Source: Bacteroidales bacterium
GTDB taxonomy: Bacteria > Bacteroidota > Bacteroidia > Bacteroidales > UBA932
Length of the DNA: 64,000 nucleotides
NCBI GenBank assembly: GCA_017446775.1
Contig: JAFSQE010000015.1
Coordinates: 1 to 64,000 of the forward strand
Direction: 5' to 3'
Both the position numbers and the translations under genes were made by a program. Numbering within the stretch: the first letter of the stretch is position 1; every line of letters starts with the position of its first letter. The notes beneath the pieces are model-generated. The model saw only the letters and a list, made by a program, of their open reading frames with translations. It did not search any database and was not told the DNA's origin. Positions 17,747 to 24,864 of the stretch are shown here, piece by piece.

Positions 17747-18472
17747 ATGAAGCTCGGCATCATAGGCAATCCCGTGTCGCACAGCCAGAGTCCGCGGCTG
17801 TTTGCCAGAATGTGCCCGGGCCGCGGCACCTACGACCTGATAGAGGAACCCGACTTTGAGAGGGCTTACAGCATATTCCTGCGCGACTACGATGCGGTTA
17901 ACGTGACCATGCCGTTCAAGGAGCTGGCATATTACAAGTGCCGCCCCGGCAGCGATGCGGTGCGCATAATCAAGGCGGTGAATATCCTCAAGAAAGAGGG
18001 GGATGCGGTAGTGGGATACAATTCTGACTATCTGGGGGTCAGGCAGATGCTTGAGGAGCGCGTACCTGCCGGATGCAGAACTCTGGTAGTAGGCTGCGGC
18101 GGAGCCGCCCGGGCTGCTGCGGTTGCTGCCGTGGATGCAGGTTGTAAAGTCGCCATGACCAATCGCAGCTACGAGAAATGTTACTCGTTTGTGCGCCACA
18201 GCCCGCTGGATATAGAGGTCCTGGAGCTGGACAAGGCAGATCCGCAGCGTTTCGATTTTGTGATTTATGCCATTCCCGCTCCGGTAGGTGAGCTGCGGGG
18301 GTGGAACTTTGCAGGCAAAACGGTTCTTGAGGCAAATTATGCCGCTCCGTGCCTCAGGGATAAGGTTTTGGCAGAGGGCGGAAATTATCTTGACGGAATT
18401 CTTTGGCTCGAGGCTCAGGCAGTCACTGGATTTCGGATAATGTTATTACCTTTGTCTGTTGACGAATTATAA
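17747..18472 (+). CDS. aroE: Shikimate dehydrogenase
   Basis: Reduces 3-dehydroshikimate to shikimate with NADPH. At 241 residues it is on the short side of the family (about 270), as in other Bacteroidetes. Shikimate-binding SHSQSP is at 11-16. The catalytic pair is Lys58 (NVTMPFKE) and Asp94 (GYNSDYLG), and the nucleotide-binding glycine loop is GCGGAARAA near residue 113. It starts three bases after the methyltransferase stop and is followed by ssb after 12 bases. Its product is the substrate of AroK at 13.1 kb. Confidence 0.93.
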   Translation: MKLGIIGNPVSHSQSPRLFARMCPGRGTYDLIEEPDFERAYSIFLRDYDAVNVTMPFKELAYYKCRPGSDAVRIIKAVNILKKEGDAVVGYNSDYLGVRQMLEERVPAGCRTLVVGCGGAARAAAVAAVDAGCKVAMTNRSYEKCYSFVRHSPLDIEVLELDKADPQRFDFVIYAIPAPVGELRGWNFAGKTVLEANYAAPCLRDKVLAEGGNYLDGILWLEAQAVTGFRIMLLPLSVDEL

Positions 18473-18484
18473 AAACAAAAAGAT

Positions 18485-18952
18485 ATGGCATCATTGAACA
18501 AAGTAATGTTGATTGGAAACGTGGGCAGAGACCCCGAGGTAAGAGATTTTGAGGGGGGTGTACGAAGGGCCAACTTTACCCTCGCTACCACAGAGCAGTT
18601 TCGCGACCGCGAGCAGACAGAGTGGCACAATATCGTGGCATGGCGTCAGCTGGCAGAGCTTGCAGACAAGTATATCCGCAAGGGGTCGCAGATTTATGTA
18701 GAGGGGCGCATCACCAGCCGTTCTTGGGACGGTAACGACGGAGTCAAGCACTACACCACAGAGATTGTGGCCAACGCAATCCAGCTCCTTGGCCGTCGCG
18801 GTGAAGGTGCAGGCGAGGGTGCAGCAGCACCGGCCGCTCCCCGCGCAGCAGCTCCAGCTCCCGCACCCAGGCCTGCAGCGGCCCCGGCACCTGCACCCAG
18901 TGCACCTGCAGAGAGCTTTGATTCTACAGAAGTAGACGATTTACCTTTCTAA
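18485..18952 (+). CDS. ssb: Single-stranded DNA-binding protein
   Basis: 155 residues with an N-terminal OB-fold (about 1-108: LNKVMLIGNVGRDPEVRD, FTLATTEQFRDREQTEWHNIV, YVEGRITSRSW). A linker of some 35 residues almost entirely alanine and proline follows, then the acidic tip EVDDLPF that recruits repair and replication proteins such as RecJ and PriA, both encoded in this window. The linker is lower in complexity than the usual Gly/Gln-rich Ssb linker. It is expressed from the lysS unit or from an unseen internal promoter. Confidence 0.95.
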   Translation: MASLNKVMLIGNVGRDPEVRDFEGGVRRANFTLATTEQFRDREQTEWHNIVAWRQLAELADKYIRKGSQIYVEGRITSRSWDGNDGVKHYTTEIVANAIQLLGRRGEGAGEGAAAPAAPRAAAPAPAPRPAAAPAPAPSAPAESFDSTEVDDLPF

Positions 18953-18970
18953 AAACTACTGATTAAAGAG

Positions 18971-19693
18971 ATGAGAAAACTTTTGGTTTGTGCGGCGGCG
19001 CTGGTGGCGTTCGCATTGAATGTTGCTGCCCAGGAGGGCGCGTGGTCTGTTTCTGTTGGTACAGAGGCTGCTTCGCAGTATCTGTGGAGAGGCTTTGCGG
19101 TTGCTACGACTCCGACACTTGTGCCTACCGTCACCCTTGACTATGAGAAGGATGATTTCAGCTTTGAGACAGGTTACTGCAGCATCACTGAGCTGTTCGG
19201 AGATAAGTATCTTGAGATGGACGTGTGGGCATCGGCCACGTTCAAAGGGTTTACATTCATGGCATTGGAGCAGGGTTGCGGCAACAACCTCGGCATTGGC
19301 GGATATGACGACAATTTTGAGTTGACGCTGGCGTACGAATTGCCTTTTGAGGCTGTTCCTGCATCTATTTCATGGAATACATTCGTCGCTGGTGACGATT
19401 TTAATAATGATGGCAGCCAGGCGTTCTCGTCTTACGTAGAACTGAATGTGCCTTACCAGGTCAACAATTTTTCTGTTTGCGCTACAGCGGGAGCTGTTCC
19501 GTATAAGTCGGAGCAGATGTATGAGGTTGATGGAGGTTTCCATTTTATCAACCTCGGTATGAGGGCTGGATATAACTTTGAATTTGGCGAGCACTTTGAA
19601 CTGCCCGTCTATGCACAGTATACTTTCAACCCACTGGCAAATAAGCACATGTATATGATTGGCTGCTCGCTGACATACACTTTTGACTTGTAG
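18971..19693 (+). CDS. Small outer-membrane beta-barrel protein (TorF-like), function unknown
   Basis: 240 residues with a signal peptide (MRKLLVCAAALVAFALNVAAQ) and alternating aromatic/hydrophobic strands throughout. It has ASQYLWRGFAVATTPTLVPTVTLDY near the mature N-terminus, which resembles the SSRYVWRG start of putative TorF-type porins, and ends in LTYTFDL with an aromatic near the C-terminus, as in barrel insertion signals. I infer an outer-membrane barrel; the substrate is unknown. It is slightly less G+C-rich than its neighbours. It ends at a bidirectional terminator. Confidence 0.7.
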   Translation: MRKLLVCAAALVAFALNVAAQEGAWSVSVGTEAASQYLWRGFAVATTPTLVPTVTLDYEKDDFSFETGYCSITELFGDKYLEMDVWASATFKGFTFMALEQGCGNNLGIGGYDDNFELTLAYELPFEAVPASISWNTFVAGDDFNNDGSQAFSSYVELNVPYQVNNFSVCATAGAVPYKSEQMYEVDGGFHFINLGMRAGYNFEFGEHFELPVYAQYTFNPLANKHMYMIGCSLTYTFDL

Positions 19694-19710
19694 TACAAGG
19701 ATTGTATAAC

Positions 19711-19736
19711 AAAAAACCCGGCCGGTCGGGTTTTTT
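19711..19736. terminator. Bidirectional intrinsic terminator between the outer-membrane protein gene and pgi
   Basis: A perfect 10-bp inverted repeat AAAAAACCCG (19711-19720) and CGGGTTTTTT (19727-19736) encloses a 6-base loop. A/T runs flank both sides, so it can end transcripts from both convergent genes. Confidence 0.9.
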
Positions 19737-19753
19737 ATTGCGTCGGTATTGGC

Positions 19754-21076
19754 TTACATGCGGCCCTTAAGCTGTGCGGCGAGCTCTTCGTAGCCGGGCT
19801 TGCCAAGCAGGGCAAACATGTTCTTCTTGTAGGCCTCTACGCCAGGCTGGTTGAACGGGTTCACACCAAGCACGTAGCCGCTTATACCGCACGCCTTCTC
19901 AAAGAAGTAGAACAGCCACCCGAGGTTGAACTCGTCCAGGCGCTCCATATCTACTTTGATCTGCGGTACACCGCCATCGATATGCGCCATTATGGTGGCG
20001 TTCATCGCCCCTTCGTTGCACTCTTCAACCCGCTTGCCCGCCAGGTAGTTGAGGCTGTCCAGGTTGTCGCTGTCCATGGGGATACGCAGCTCGCGGTCGC
20101 ATTTGGCAACGTGCAGCACTGTCTCGAACAGGGTGCGTTCTCCCTCCTGGATGTACTGACCCATGGAGTGCAGGTCGGTGGTGTTGCTCACGCTTGCGGG
20201 GAAGATGCCCTTGCCGTCCTTGCCCTCACTCTCGCCGTAGAGCTGTTTCCACCACTCTGAGACGTAGAGGAGCTTGGGGTTGTAGTTCACCAGAATCTCG
20301 GTCTTGTAGCCGGCGTCGTAAAGCATGTTGCGGATGGCTGCGTACTGGACTGCAGGGTTGTTGACGCTGCGCTCGCTGCAGACCTTCTCTGCCTGCTGCG
20401 CGCCGCGTACCATGGCGTCGATATCGTATCCGGCAAGTGCGATTGCCAGCAGTCCGACGGGGGTGAGTACAGAATAGCGGCCGCCGATGTTGTCTTCAAT
20501 AACAAAGCTGGTGTAACCCTGGGCGGTGGCGAGGCTCTTGAGTGCGCCGCGGGCCTTGTCGGTAACAGCCACAATGCGCTCTGCAGCCTCTTTTTCACCG
20601 TATTTGTCTTCTATGAATCGCTTGACAATGCGGAAGGCTACAGCCGGCTCTGTGGTTGTCCCCGATTTGGAGATTACAACGCACGCCGTGTTGCGGTTGT
20701 CTATAACATCCATCAGCTCTGCCAGATAATCTTCGCTAAGGCTGTTGCCTGCAAACAGGATCTGCATCCCCTTGCCGGGCAGGAAGTTGTGGCTCAGGGC
20801 GTGGATTGCCGCTTTTGCACCCAGGTAGCTGCCGCCGATGCCGATAACCACCACAGTGTCAACTTTCATGGCCTGCCAGCGTGCAACCACGGCCTTGTAA
20901 CTGTCTGTCACATCTTTGGTGATGGTGCCTGGGAGACGGTTCCAGCCCAGAAAGTCGTTGCCCGCTCCCTGACCCCCTTCAAGGGTGTCCAGGCCAGCGA
21001 GTGCCTTATTAAGATATTCGCTGATCCGGTTTTCGTCTGCGAATGATTTGCATCCGCTCTTGTCAATATTTATCAT
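19754..21076 (-). CDS. pgi: Glucose-6-phosphate isomerase
   Basis: Interconverts glucose 6-phosphate and fructose 6-phosphate in glycolysis. The 440 residues correspond to the short PGI form found in Bacteroidetes and Firmicutes. Sugar-phosphate contacts are IGIGGSYLGAKA near residue 79 and VVISKSGTTTEPAVAFR. GGRYSVLTPVGLL is the PGI signature, and the C-terminal catalytic Lys lies in GVNPFNQPGVEAYKKNMF. It is monocistronic, between its own promoter (21103-21110) and the bidirectional terminator. Confidence 0.97.
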   Translation of the reverse strand: MINIDKSGCKSFADENRISEYLNKALAGLDTLEGGQGAGNDFLGWNRLPGTITKDVTDSYKAVVARWQAMKVDTVVVIGIGGSYLGAKAAIHALSHNFLPGKGMQILFAGNSLSEDYLAELMDVIDNRNTACVVISKSGTTTEPAVAFRIVKRFIEDKYGEKEAAERIVAVTDKARGALKSLATAQGYTSFVIEDNIGGRYSVLTPVGLLAIALAGYDIDAMVRGAQQAEKVCSERSVNNPAVQYAAIRNMLYDAGYKTEILVNYNPKLLYVSEWWKQLYGESEGKDGKGIFPASVSNTTDLHSMGQYIQEGERTLFETVLHVAKCDRELRIPMDSDNLDSLNYLAGKRVEECNEGAMNATIMAHIDGGVPQIKVDMERLDEFNLGWLFYFFEKACGISGYVLGVNPFNQPGVEAYKKNMFALLGKPGYEELAAQLKGRM

Positions 21077-21102
21077 CGTATCTGTTGTTTTTAATGGGGT
21101 TT

Positions 21103-21110
21103 CAAAGGTA
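21103..21110 (-). promoter_or_regulatory. -7 box of pgi
   Basis: TACCTTTG on the minus strand, a perfect TAnnTTTG box, predicts a 23-base leader before the pgi ATG. Upstream there is only a T-run at the -33 position. The tRNA-Leu promoter lies back to back with it, 40 bases to the right. Confidence 0.65.
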
Positions 21111-21149
21111 AAAGTTCTCTGCCTAAAAAGAAAATATTTGCAAAATCTT

Positions 21150-21178
21150 TTGAAAAATCAAAAAATGCTCTACCTTTG
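21150..21178 (+). promoter_or_regulatory. Promoter of tRNA-Leu
   Basis: TTG at 21150-21152, an 18-base spacer and TACCTTTG at 21171-21178 form a strong promoter of the stable-RNA type. The predicted start is about 22 bases before the tRNA. A small CCCC-GAAC-GGGG hairpin (21183-21194) sits in the 5' leader and may mark the RNase P substrate. Confidence 0.8.
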
Positions 21179-21203
21179 CACTCCCCGAACGGGGTACTGA
21201 TTT

Positions 21204-21289
21204 GCCCAGATGGTGAAATTGGTAGACACGCTACTTTGAGGGGGTAGTGCCTGATTTAGGGCGTGCAAGTTCGACTCTTGTTCTGGGCA
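21204..21289 (+). tRNA. tRNA-Leu(GAG)
   Basis: An 86-base class II tRNA. Acceptor GCCCAGA (21204-21210) pairs with TCTGGGC (21282-21288), with discriminator A at 21289. The anticodon stem CTACT/GGTAG encloses loop TTGAGGG, giving GAG (Leu, CUC/CUU). It has a long variable arm and a T-arm with GTTCGAC. The CCA is not encoded; the next base is C and then an A-run begins. The 3' acceptor strand is shared with the terminator stem described below. Confidence 0.95.
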
Positions 21290-21328
21290 CAAAAAAAGAC
21301 AGACAAACGTCTGTCTTTTTTTGTGCCC
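21285..21328 (+). terminator. Perfect 20-bp terminator hairpin that includes the 3' end of tRNA-Leu
   Basis: The core AAAAAAAGACAGAC, loop AAAC, GTCTGTCTTTTTTT is a textbook bidirectional-looking intrinsic terminator. The pairing continues outward without mismatch. GGGCAC at 21285-21290, the last bases of the tRNA plus one, pairs with GTGCCC at 21323-21328, the first bases of the following repeat. Arms are therefore 21285-21304 and 21309-21328. Confidence 0.85.
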
Positions 21329-21407
21329 ATTCGGGCACCTATATACTGGGGGTTGCACCCCCAAACCCCTGCGTCGCAAGCGACAACGGGCAATCGTTGG
21401 TTTTTTT
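21323..21407 (+). repeat. 85-base structured direct repeat, copy 1
   Basis: Each unit contains successive short inverted repeats: GTGCCC-attc-GGGCAC, then GGGGGT-tgc-ACCCCC, then GTCG-caag-CGAC, then CAACG-ggcaat-CGTTG followed by a run of T. Copy 1 ends in seven T. The last hairpin plus T-run looks like a weak terminator. There is no credible coding content. Confidence 0.95.
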
Positions 21408-21489
21408 GTGCCCATTCGGGCACCTATATACTGGGGGTTGCACCCCCAAACCCCTGCGTCGCAAGCGACAACGGGCAATCGTTGGTTTT
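21408..21489 (+). repeat. 85-base structured direct repeat, copy 2 (82 bases)
   Basis: Identical to copy 1 at all 82 aligned bases; it differs only in having four instead of seven terminal T. The perfect identity implies a recent duplication or active homogenization. Confidence 0.95.
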
Positions 21490-21506
21490 GTGCCAAGGAG
21501 GGCACC
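21490..21506 (+). repeat. Partial third repeat start (diverged)
   Basis: GTGCCaaggagGGCACC resembles the first hairpin of the unit (GTGCCCattcGGGCACC) but has a changed loop, and the similarity then stops. It may be a decayed third copy or the original flank. The 61 bases that follow, up to the next gene, show no clear promoter or other feature. Confidence 0.6.
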
Positions 21507-21567
21507 GATTTGGGAACTCGCTAAAGATTTGATATCTTAGTCGGCAGAATATAAAACTTAAGACGAT

Positions 21568-22242
21568 ATGAAATCAAAACTCTGGCGCATACCGGCGCTG
21601 TTCTTTCTGGCGGCGGCCATAACCAACCTGCTGGGACACACATCCCTGGCACCATCTTCCATCTCTGAGTTTGTGAAACCGGCATTGCTGCCGCTGCTGG
21701 CACTTACGACCCTTGCGGCGGCCGGCACTCCCGGACCGAAGAATCTTAAAACCATAATTCTTGCGCAACTGTTCGGCTGCACCGGAGATATCCTTCTGAT
21801 TCCGGACGGATTCCTGCCATTTGTGTTCGGCATGCTGGCGTTCCTGCTGGGGCATGTCTGCTACATCTCTGTCTTTGGCGCCCGCTCCTGGAAAAAGCTC
21901 GGTGTCGGGACGTGGATTATCGCCATCGTTGTGATGGTTGCCGCAGTTGCAGGCTTGATAGCAGCCATCGGCATCAAGGGCGCTATGCTGGCACCTATGG
22001 CCGTTTATGGAATGGCGCTCATGATGCTCATATTCAGCACTCTGATGGGCGTTATCCGAATCGGCGGGAAGGCCTGGTGGATTCTGCTTTGCGGGGCGGT
22101 GCTCTTCACCTTCTCCGATGCGCTTATCGCCACCGGGAGCTTTGACGTACTCCCGTTCCAGGGCAAGCGCTTTGTTATAATGCTCACCTATATCGCAGCC
22201 CAGAGCCTGCTTGCAGCCGGCTTCCTGCGGCTTAAGGAATAG
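21568..22242 (+). CDS. Lysoplasmalogenase family protein (YhhN/TMEM86)
   Basis: 224 residues, almost entirely hydrophobic, with seven to eight predicted membrane helices. YhhN-family marks are the early KPALLPLLALTTL, the GDILLIPDGFLPFVFGMLAFLLGHVCYISVF block and the late GAVLFTFSDALIA with a conserved Asp. Characterized relatives hydrolyse the vinyl-ether bond of lysoplasmalogens in the membrane; activity in this organism is inferred. No clear -7 box precedes it, so transcription might read through from the tRNA-Leu region. Its stop lies directly against the truncated GH66 sequence. Confidence 0.85.
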   Translation: MKSKLWRIPALFFLAAAITNLLGHTSLAPSSISEFVKPALLPLLALTTLAAAGTPGPKNLKTIILAQLFGCTGDILLIPDGFLPFVFGMLAFLLGHVCYISVFGARSWKKLGVGTWIIAIVVMVAAVAGLIAAIGIKGAMLAPMAVYGMALMMLIFSTLMGVIRIGGKAWWILLCGAVLFTFSDALIATGSFDVLPFQGKRFVIMLTYIAAQSLLAAGFLRLKE

Positions 22243-22949
22243 TTTCCGCCGCCCCCTCCGATTTCCTCTACAACGAGGTCTGGACGGTCGGCTTCGATGA
22301 GATTGATAAGATCATAAAGGAGAACCAATCGCTGGCCCCGTCCAAGAACACCGTCCTGGCGGCTTATATGAACTACAAGCAATCGGGTACATTCAATACT
22401 CCGGCTGTGCTGCTGGCCGACGCAGTGATTTTTGCCCTGGGCGGCTCGCATCTGGAGTTGGGCGAGCATATGCTCTGCAACGAATATTTTCCCAACGACG
22501 CCATGAAGATGTCCTCTCAGTTGCAGGAGGCGTTGGTACATTACTACGATTTTCTCACCGGCTACGAGAATCTGCTTCGCGACGGAGGCGAACGGTTTTC
22601 ACCGAACATCTCCAGTGACAAGGTGAACATTGCCGCATGGGGCCCCGTGAAAGGGAGTGTCAATACCGTTGCGTTAAGGGTGGGCGACCGGATTGTGATA
22701 CATTTGCTTAACTTTGCAGCAGCCAAGCATCTGGACTGGCGGGATGACAGTCACAATCAAGCCGAGCCCACGACGTATACCGATATTGACTTGGCCATCC
22801 GCTCTTCGCGGGAGGTCAAGAATGTCTGGGTGGCATCGCCCGATATTGACGGAGGCGTTCTCAAAAGCGTGCAGTGGAAATCTTCTGGCATGAAAATCGA
22901 TGTCACAGTCCCTTCTCTCCAGTATTGGACAATGATTGTTATAGAATAG
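22243..22949 (+). pseudogene. 5'-truncated GH66 glycoside hydrolase (dextranase/CITase type), C-terminal part only
   Basis: The frame is open from a stop at 22233 through 22949. Recognizable GH66 sequence begins immediately after the lysoplasmalogenase stop with SDFLYNEVWTVGFDEI. It continues with ALGGSHLELGEHMLCNEYFP, MSSQLQEALVHYYDFLTGYE and the C-terminal beta-sandwich. GH66 enzymes, which cleave alpha-1,6-glucans such as dextran, usually exceed 550 residues; about 235 codons remain, and the signal peptide and N-terminal part of the catalytic barrel with the nucleophile Asp are missing. The Glu of NEVW may be the acid/base, but I am not certain. No start codon exists near the join; the first ATG is 22368. 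The stop is 3 bases before the CotH gene, suggesting a former operon. There are no internal frameshifts, so truncation may be recent. Confidence 0.8.
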
Positions 22950-22952
22950 CAA

Positions 22953-24353
22953 ATGACCCGACCGATATCTATTATACTTATGATGGCGTTCCTTCTTGCC
23001 TCGTGCGGGAAGGATCGCATCTTTGTAGACGGGGAGGGCGGAGTAGAACCCAAGAGCGGACCCCGCTTTGTGTTTGACGATACCACGATTCCCAAACTGT
23101 CGGTATCTGTGGCGGAGAATGAGTGGAACCGCCTTCTGGAACTCTACGACGAAGACAGTCACAACCACACTTACGTTAATTGCTACGCGGTGACTCTGGA
23201 GCGGGAAGACGTTACCTTGCGCACCGAGAATGCCGGCCTGCGGCTGCGTGGGCAGACCTCCCGCCGCCGTCCCGAGGGAAGGGAAGGGCAGCGCCACTCC
23301 GCCTCTAATCCCCAATGGCACCACGTCCATTTCGGGCTGCATTTTCGCAAATTTAATGAAGATGGCAATTTGGCCGGCGTACGCCGCATCAACCTCAAGT
23401 ATGCCAAGGAGGACCCATCGTACGTCAGGGAACATTTTTGCTTTGAGATGTTGCGTGAATACGGTGTGTGGACGGCACCGATGACATCCTGGTGCCGCCT
23501 TTCGCTACAGGTTGGGAACACCCCGCCCGCCAACTTCGGCGTCTACCTGATGATGGAATCCATAGACAAGCAGTATGTGCGCCAGCGCCCGCAGTTCGGG
23601 TCTGAATGGGGCTATCTGTGGAAGTGCGGATGGGGTTCCAATCTTCGCGACACCGATGACTGGCGGTTCCATCTCGATGACAATTCATCGGATACCTATG
23701 CGTATGAACTAAAGAGCGACGATACGGCCGATTTTGCCCCGGCCAAAGCTCAGCTTAAGGATTTCATCAAAAAACTCAATACTCTCAAGGGGGCTGATTT
23801 CTACAACTGGATCCAGGCGCATTGCGACGTGGACCTGCTGCTTAAAATGTACGCGGCCAACGTGGCGCTGGGTCACTGGGATGACTATTGGAATGATATG
23901 AACAACTTCTATCTCTATTTCAACAGTCGTGACTTGCAGAACTACAAGGTCTATATGCTCCCGTACGACTACGACAACACGCTCGGCACCTCCCACTACT
24001 GCGGTGTGCAAAACGATTCGGGCCGCCACAATCCCTACCGATGGGGTCTCGACGAGTGTGTTTTCATAAGTAAAATACTGGAGGTAACCGACTTCCGCAA
24101 TATCTACACTGGCTACCTCCGGGAACTCTCCAACGAAAACAATCCCTATACCGGCCGACTACAGAGTGCATCGCGCATCCTCCAGTGGCAGTCGGCCCTG
24201 CGGCCCTACGTGGCCAATGACACCGGCGAGGACATGGAAATCAAAGACCGTCCCGCTTCATGGGGCAACCACCCCGAATACCGCCTTATCGAAGACAATT
24301 CCAACAACTGGTTTCGCGTCAAGGCCCAGTCCATCCAGTCGTATCTGCCGTAA
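22953..24353 (+). CDS. CotH-kinase-family lipoprotein
   Basis: 466 residues. A lipoprotein signal (LLMMAFLLASC-type, with the modified Cys in LLASCGKD near residue 18) places it on the envelope. The body has the CotH pattern: an N-terminal strand region (FVFDDTTIPKLSVSVAENEWNRLL), GLRLRGQTSRR, INLKYAKEDPSYVREHFCFEMLREYGV, GVYLMMESIDKQYVRQR, and the metal-site YMLPYDYDNTLG with Asp339/Asp341. Spore-coat CotH is a protein kinase; homologs in Bacteroidetes are extracellular and mostly uncharacterized, often linked to polysaccharide use. It follows the GH66 remnant by 3 bases, so its promoter may have been lost with the upstream gene. Confidence 0.85.
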   Translation: MTRPISIILMMAFLLASCGKDRIFVDGEGGVEPKSGPRFVFDDTTIPKLSVSVAENEWNRLLELYDEDSHNHTYVNCYAVTLEREDVTLRTENAGLRLRGQTSRRRPEGREGQRHSASNPQWHHVHFGLHFRKFNEDGNLAGVRRINLKYAKEDPSYVREHFCFEMLREYGVWTAPMTSWCRLSLQVGNTPPANFGVYLMMESIDKQYVRQRPQFGSEWGYLWKCGWGSNLRDTDDWRFHLDDNSSDTYAYELKSDDTADFAPAKAQLKDFIKKLNTLKGADFYNWIQAHCDVDLLLKMYAANVALGHWDDYWNDMNNFYLYFNSRDLQNYKVYMLPYDYDNTLGTSHYCGVQNDSGRHNPYRWGLDECVFISKILEVTDFRNIYTGYLRELSNENNPYTGRLQSASRILQWQSALRPYVANDTGEDMEIKDRPASWGNHPEYRLIEDNSNNWFRVKAQSIQSYLP

Positions 24354-24408
24354 AGGAGCGCATAGTGGCAAATAATCACTATCTTTACGGAACTAAAACC
24401 ATACAACA

Positions 24409-24852
24409 ATGTTAGAAGAAAAGATACAACAGGACATCAAGGCGGCGATGCTGGCAAAGGACAGCGTGGCGCTGGCATCGGTGCGCGCCGTAAAGGCGGC
24501 GATTCTGCTGGCCAAGACTGCAGAAGGTGGCAAACCGGTAGATGATACGGAAATTGTGAAAATTATCCAGAAGCTGGTCAAGCAGCGCAAGGAGAGCGCC
24601 GATATCTATGCTCAGCAGAACCGTCCGGAGCTGGCGGAGAACGAGCTGGCCGAGGCTGCGGTGATGGAGCGATATCTGCCAAAACAGCTTTCTGAGGCCG
24701 AGGTAGAAGAGACACTTAAGGGTATCATTGCCCAGGTGGGCGCATCTACCATGGCCGATATGGGCAAGGTGATGGGTACTGCCACCAAAGCTCTTGCCGG
24801 CCAGGCCGACGGCAAACTTATCAGCGCCCTGGTGCGCAAGTTACTCGCTTAA
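24409..24852 (+). CDS. GatB/YqeY domain protein
   Basis: 147 residues, all helical, with the YqeY pattern: LEEKIQQDIKAAMLAKDSVALASVRAVKAAI near the N-terminus, and a C-terminal GatB-like tail (ADMGKVMGTATKALAGQADGKLISALVRKLL) that in amidotransferases contacts tRNA. Its cellular role is unknown; it is very widely conserved. A near-consensus -7 box TATCTTTA is at 24380-24387 (last base deviates), and the leader AACCATACAACA is typical of Bacteroidetes mRNAs. The GH31 gene follows after 12 bases. Confidence 0.9.
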   Translation: MLEEKIQQDIKAAMLAKDSVALASVRAVKAAILLAKTAEGGKPVDDTEIVKIIQKLVKQRKESADIYAQQNRPELAENELAEAAVMERYLPKQLSEAEVEETLKGIIAQVGASTMADMGKVMGTATKALAGQADGKLISALVRKLLA

Positions 24853-24864
24853 CTACAAGTCATC

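Noticed and set aside
21323-21489. Possible CRISPR array
   Set aside because: Only two adjacent copies with no spacers, internal hairpins far longer than a CRISPR repeat, and no cas genes.
21170-21505. 111-codon open frame antisense to tRNA-Leu and the repeats, and plus-strand frames of 67-97 codons through the repeats
   Set aside because: They translate a tRNA and hairpin repeats. The repeat period (85) is not a multiple of three, so the same bases are read in different frames, which argues against coding.
21204-21540. Integration of a mobile element at the tRNA-Leu 3' end
   Set aside because: No integrase or phage gene is nearby and no second copy of the tRNA 3' end beyond short GGGCAC matches; I could not establish att sites.
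22368-22949. Intact 193-residue hypothetical gene starting at ATG 22368
   Set aside because: GH66-family sequence continues in frame upstream of that ATG to about 22257, so this ATG is internal to a truncated gene.
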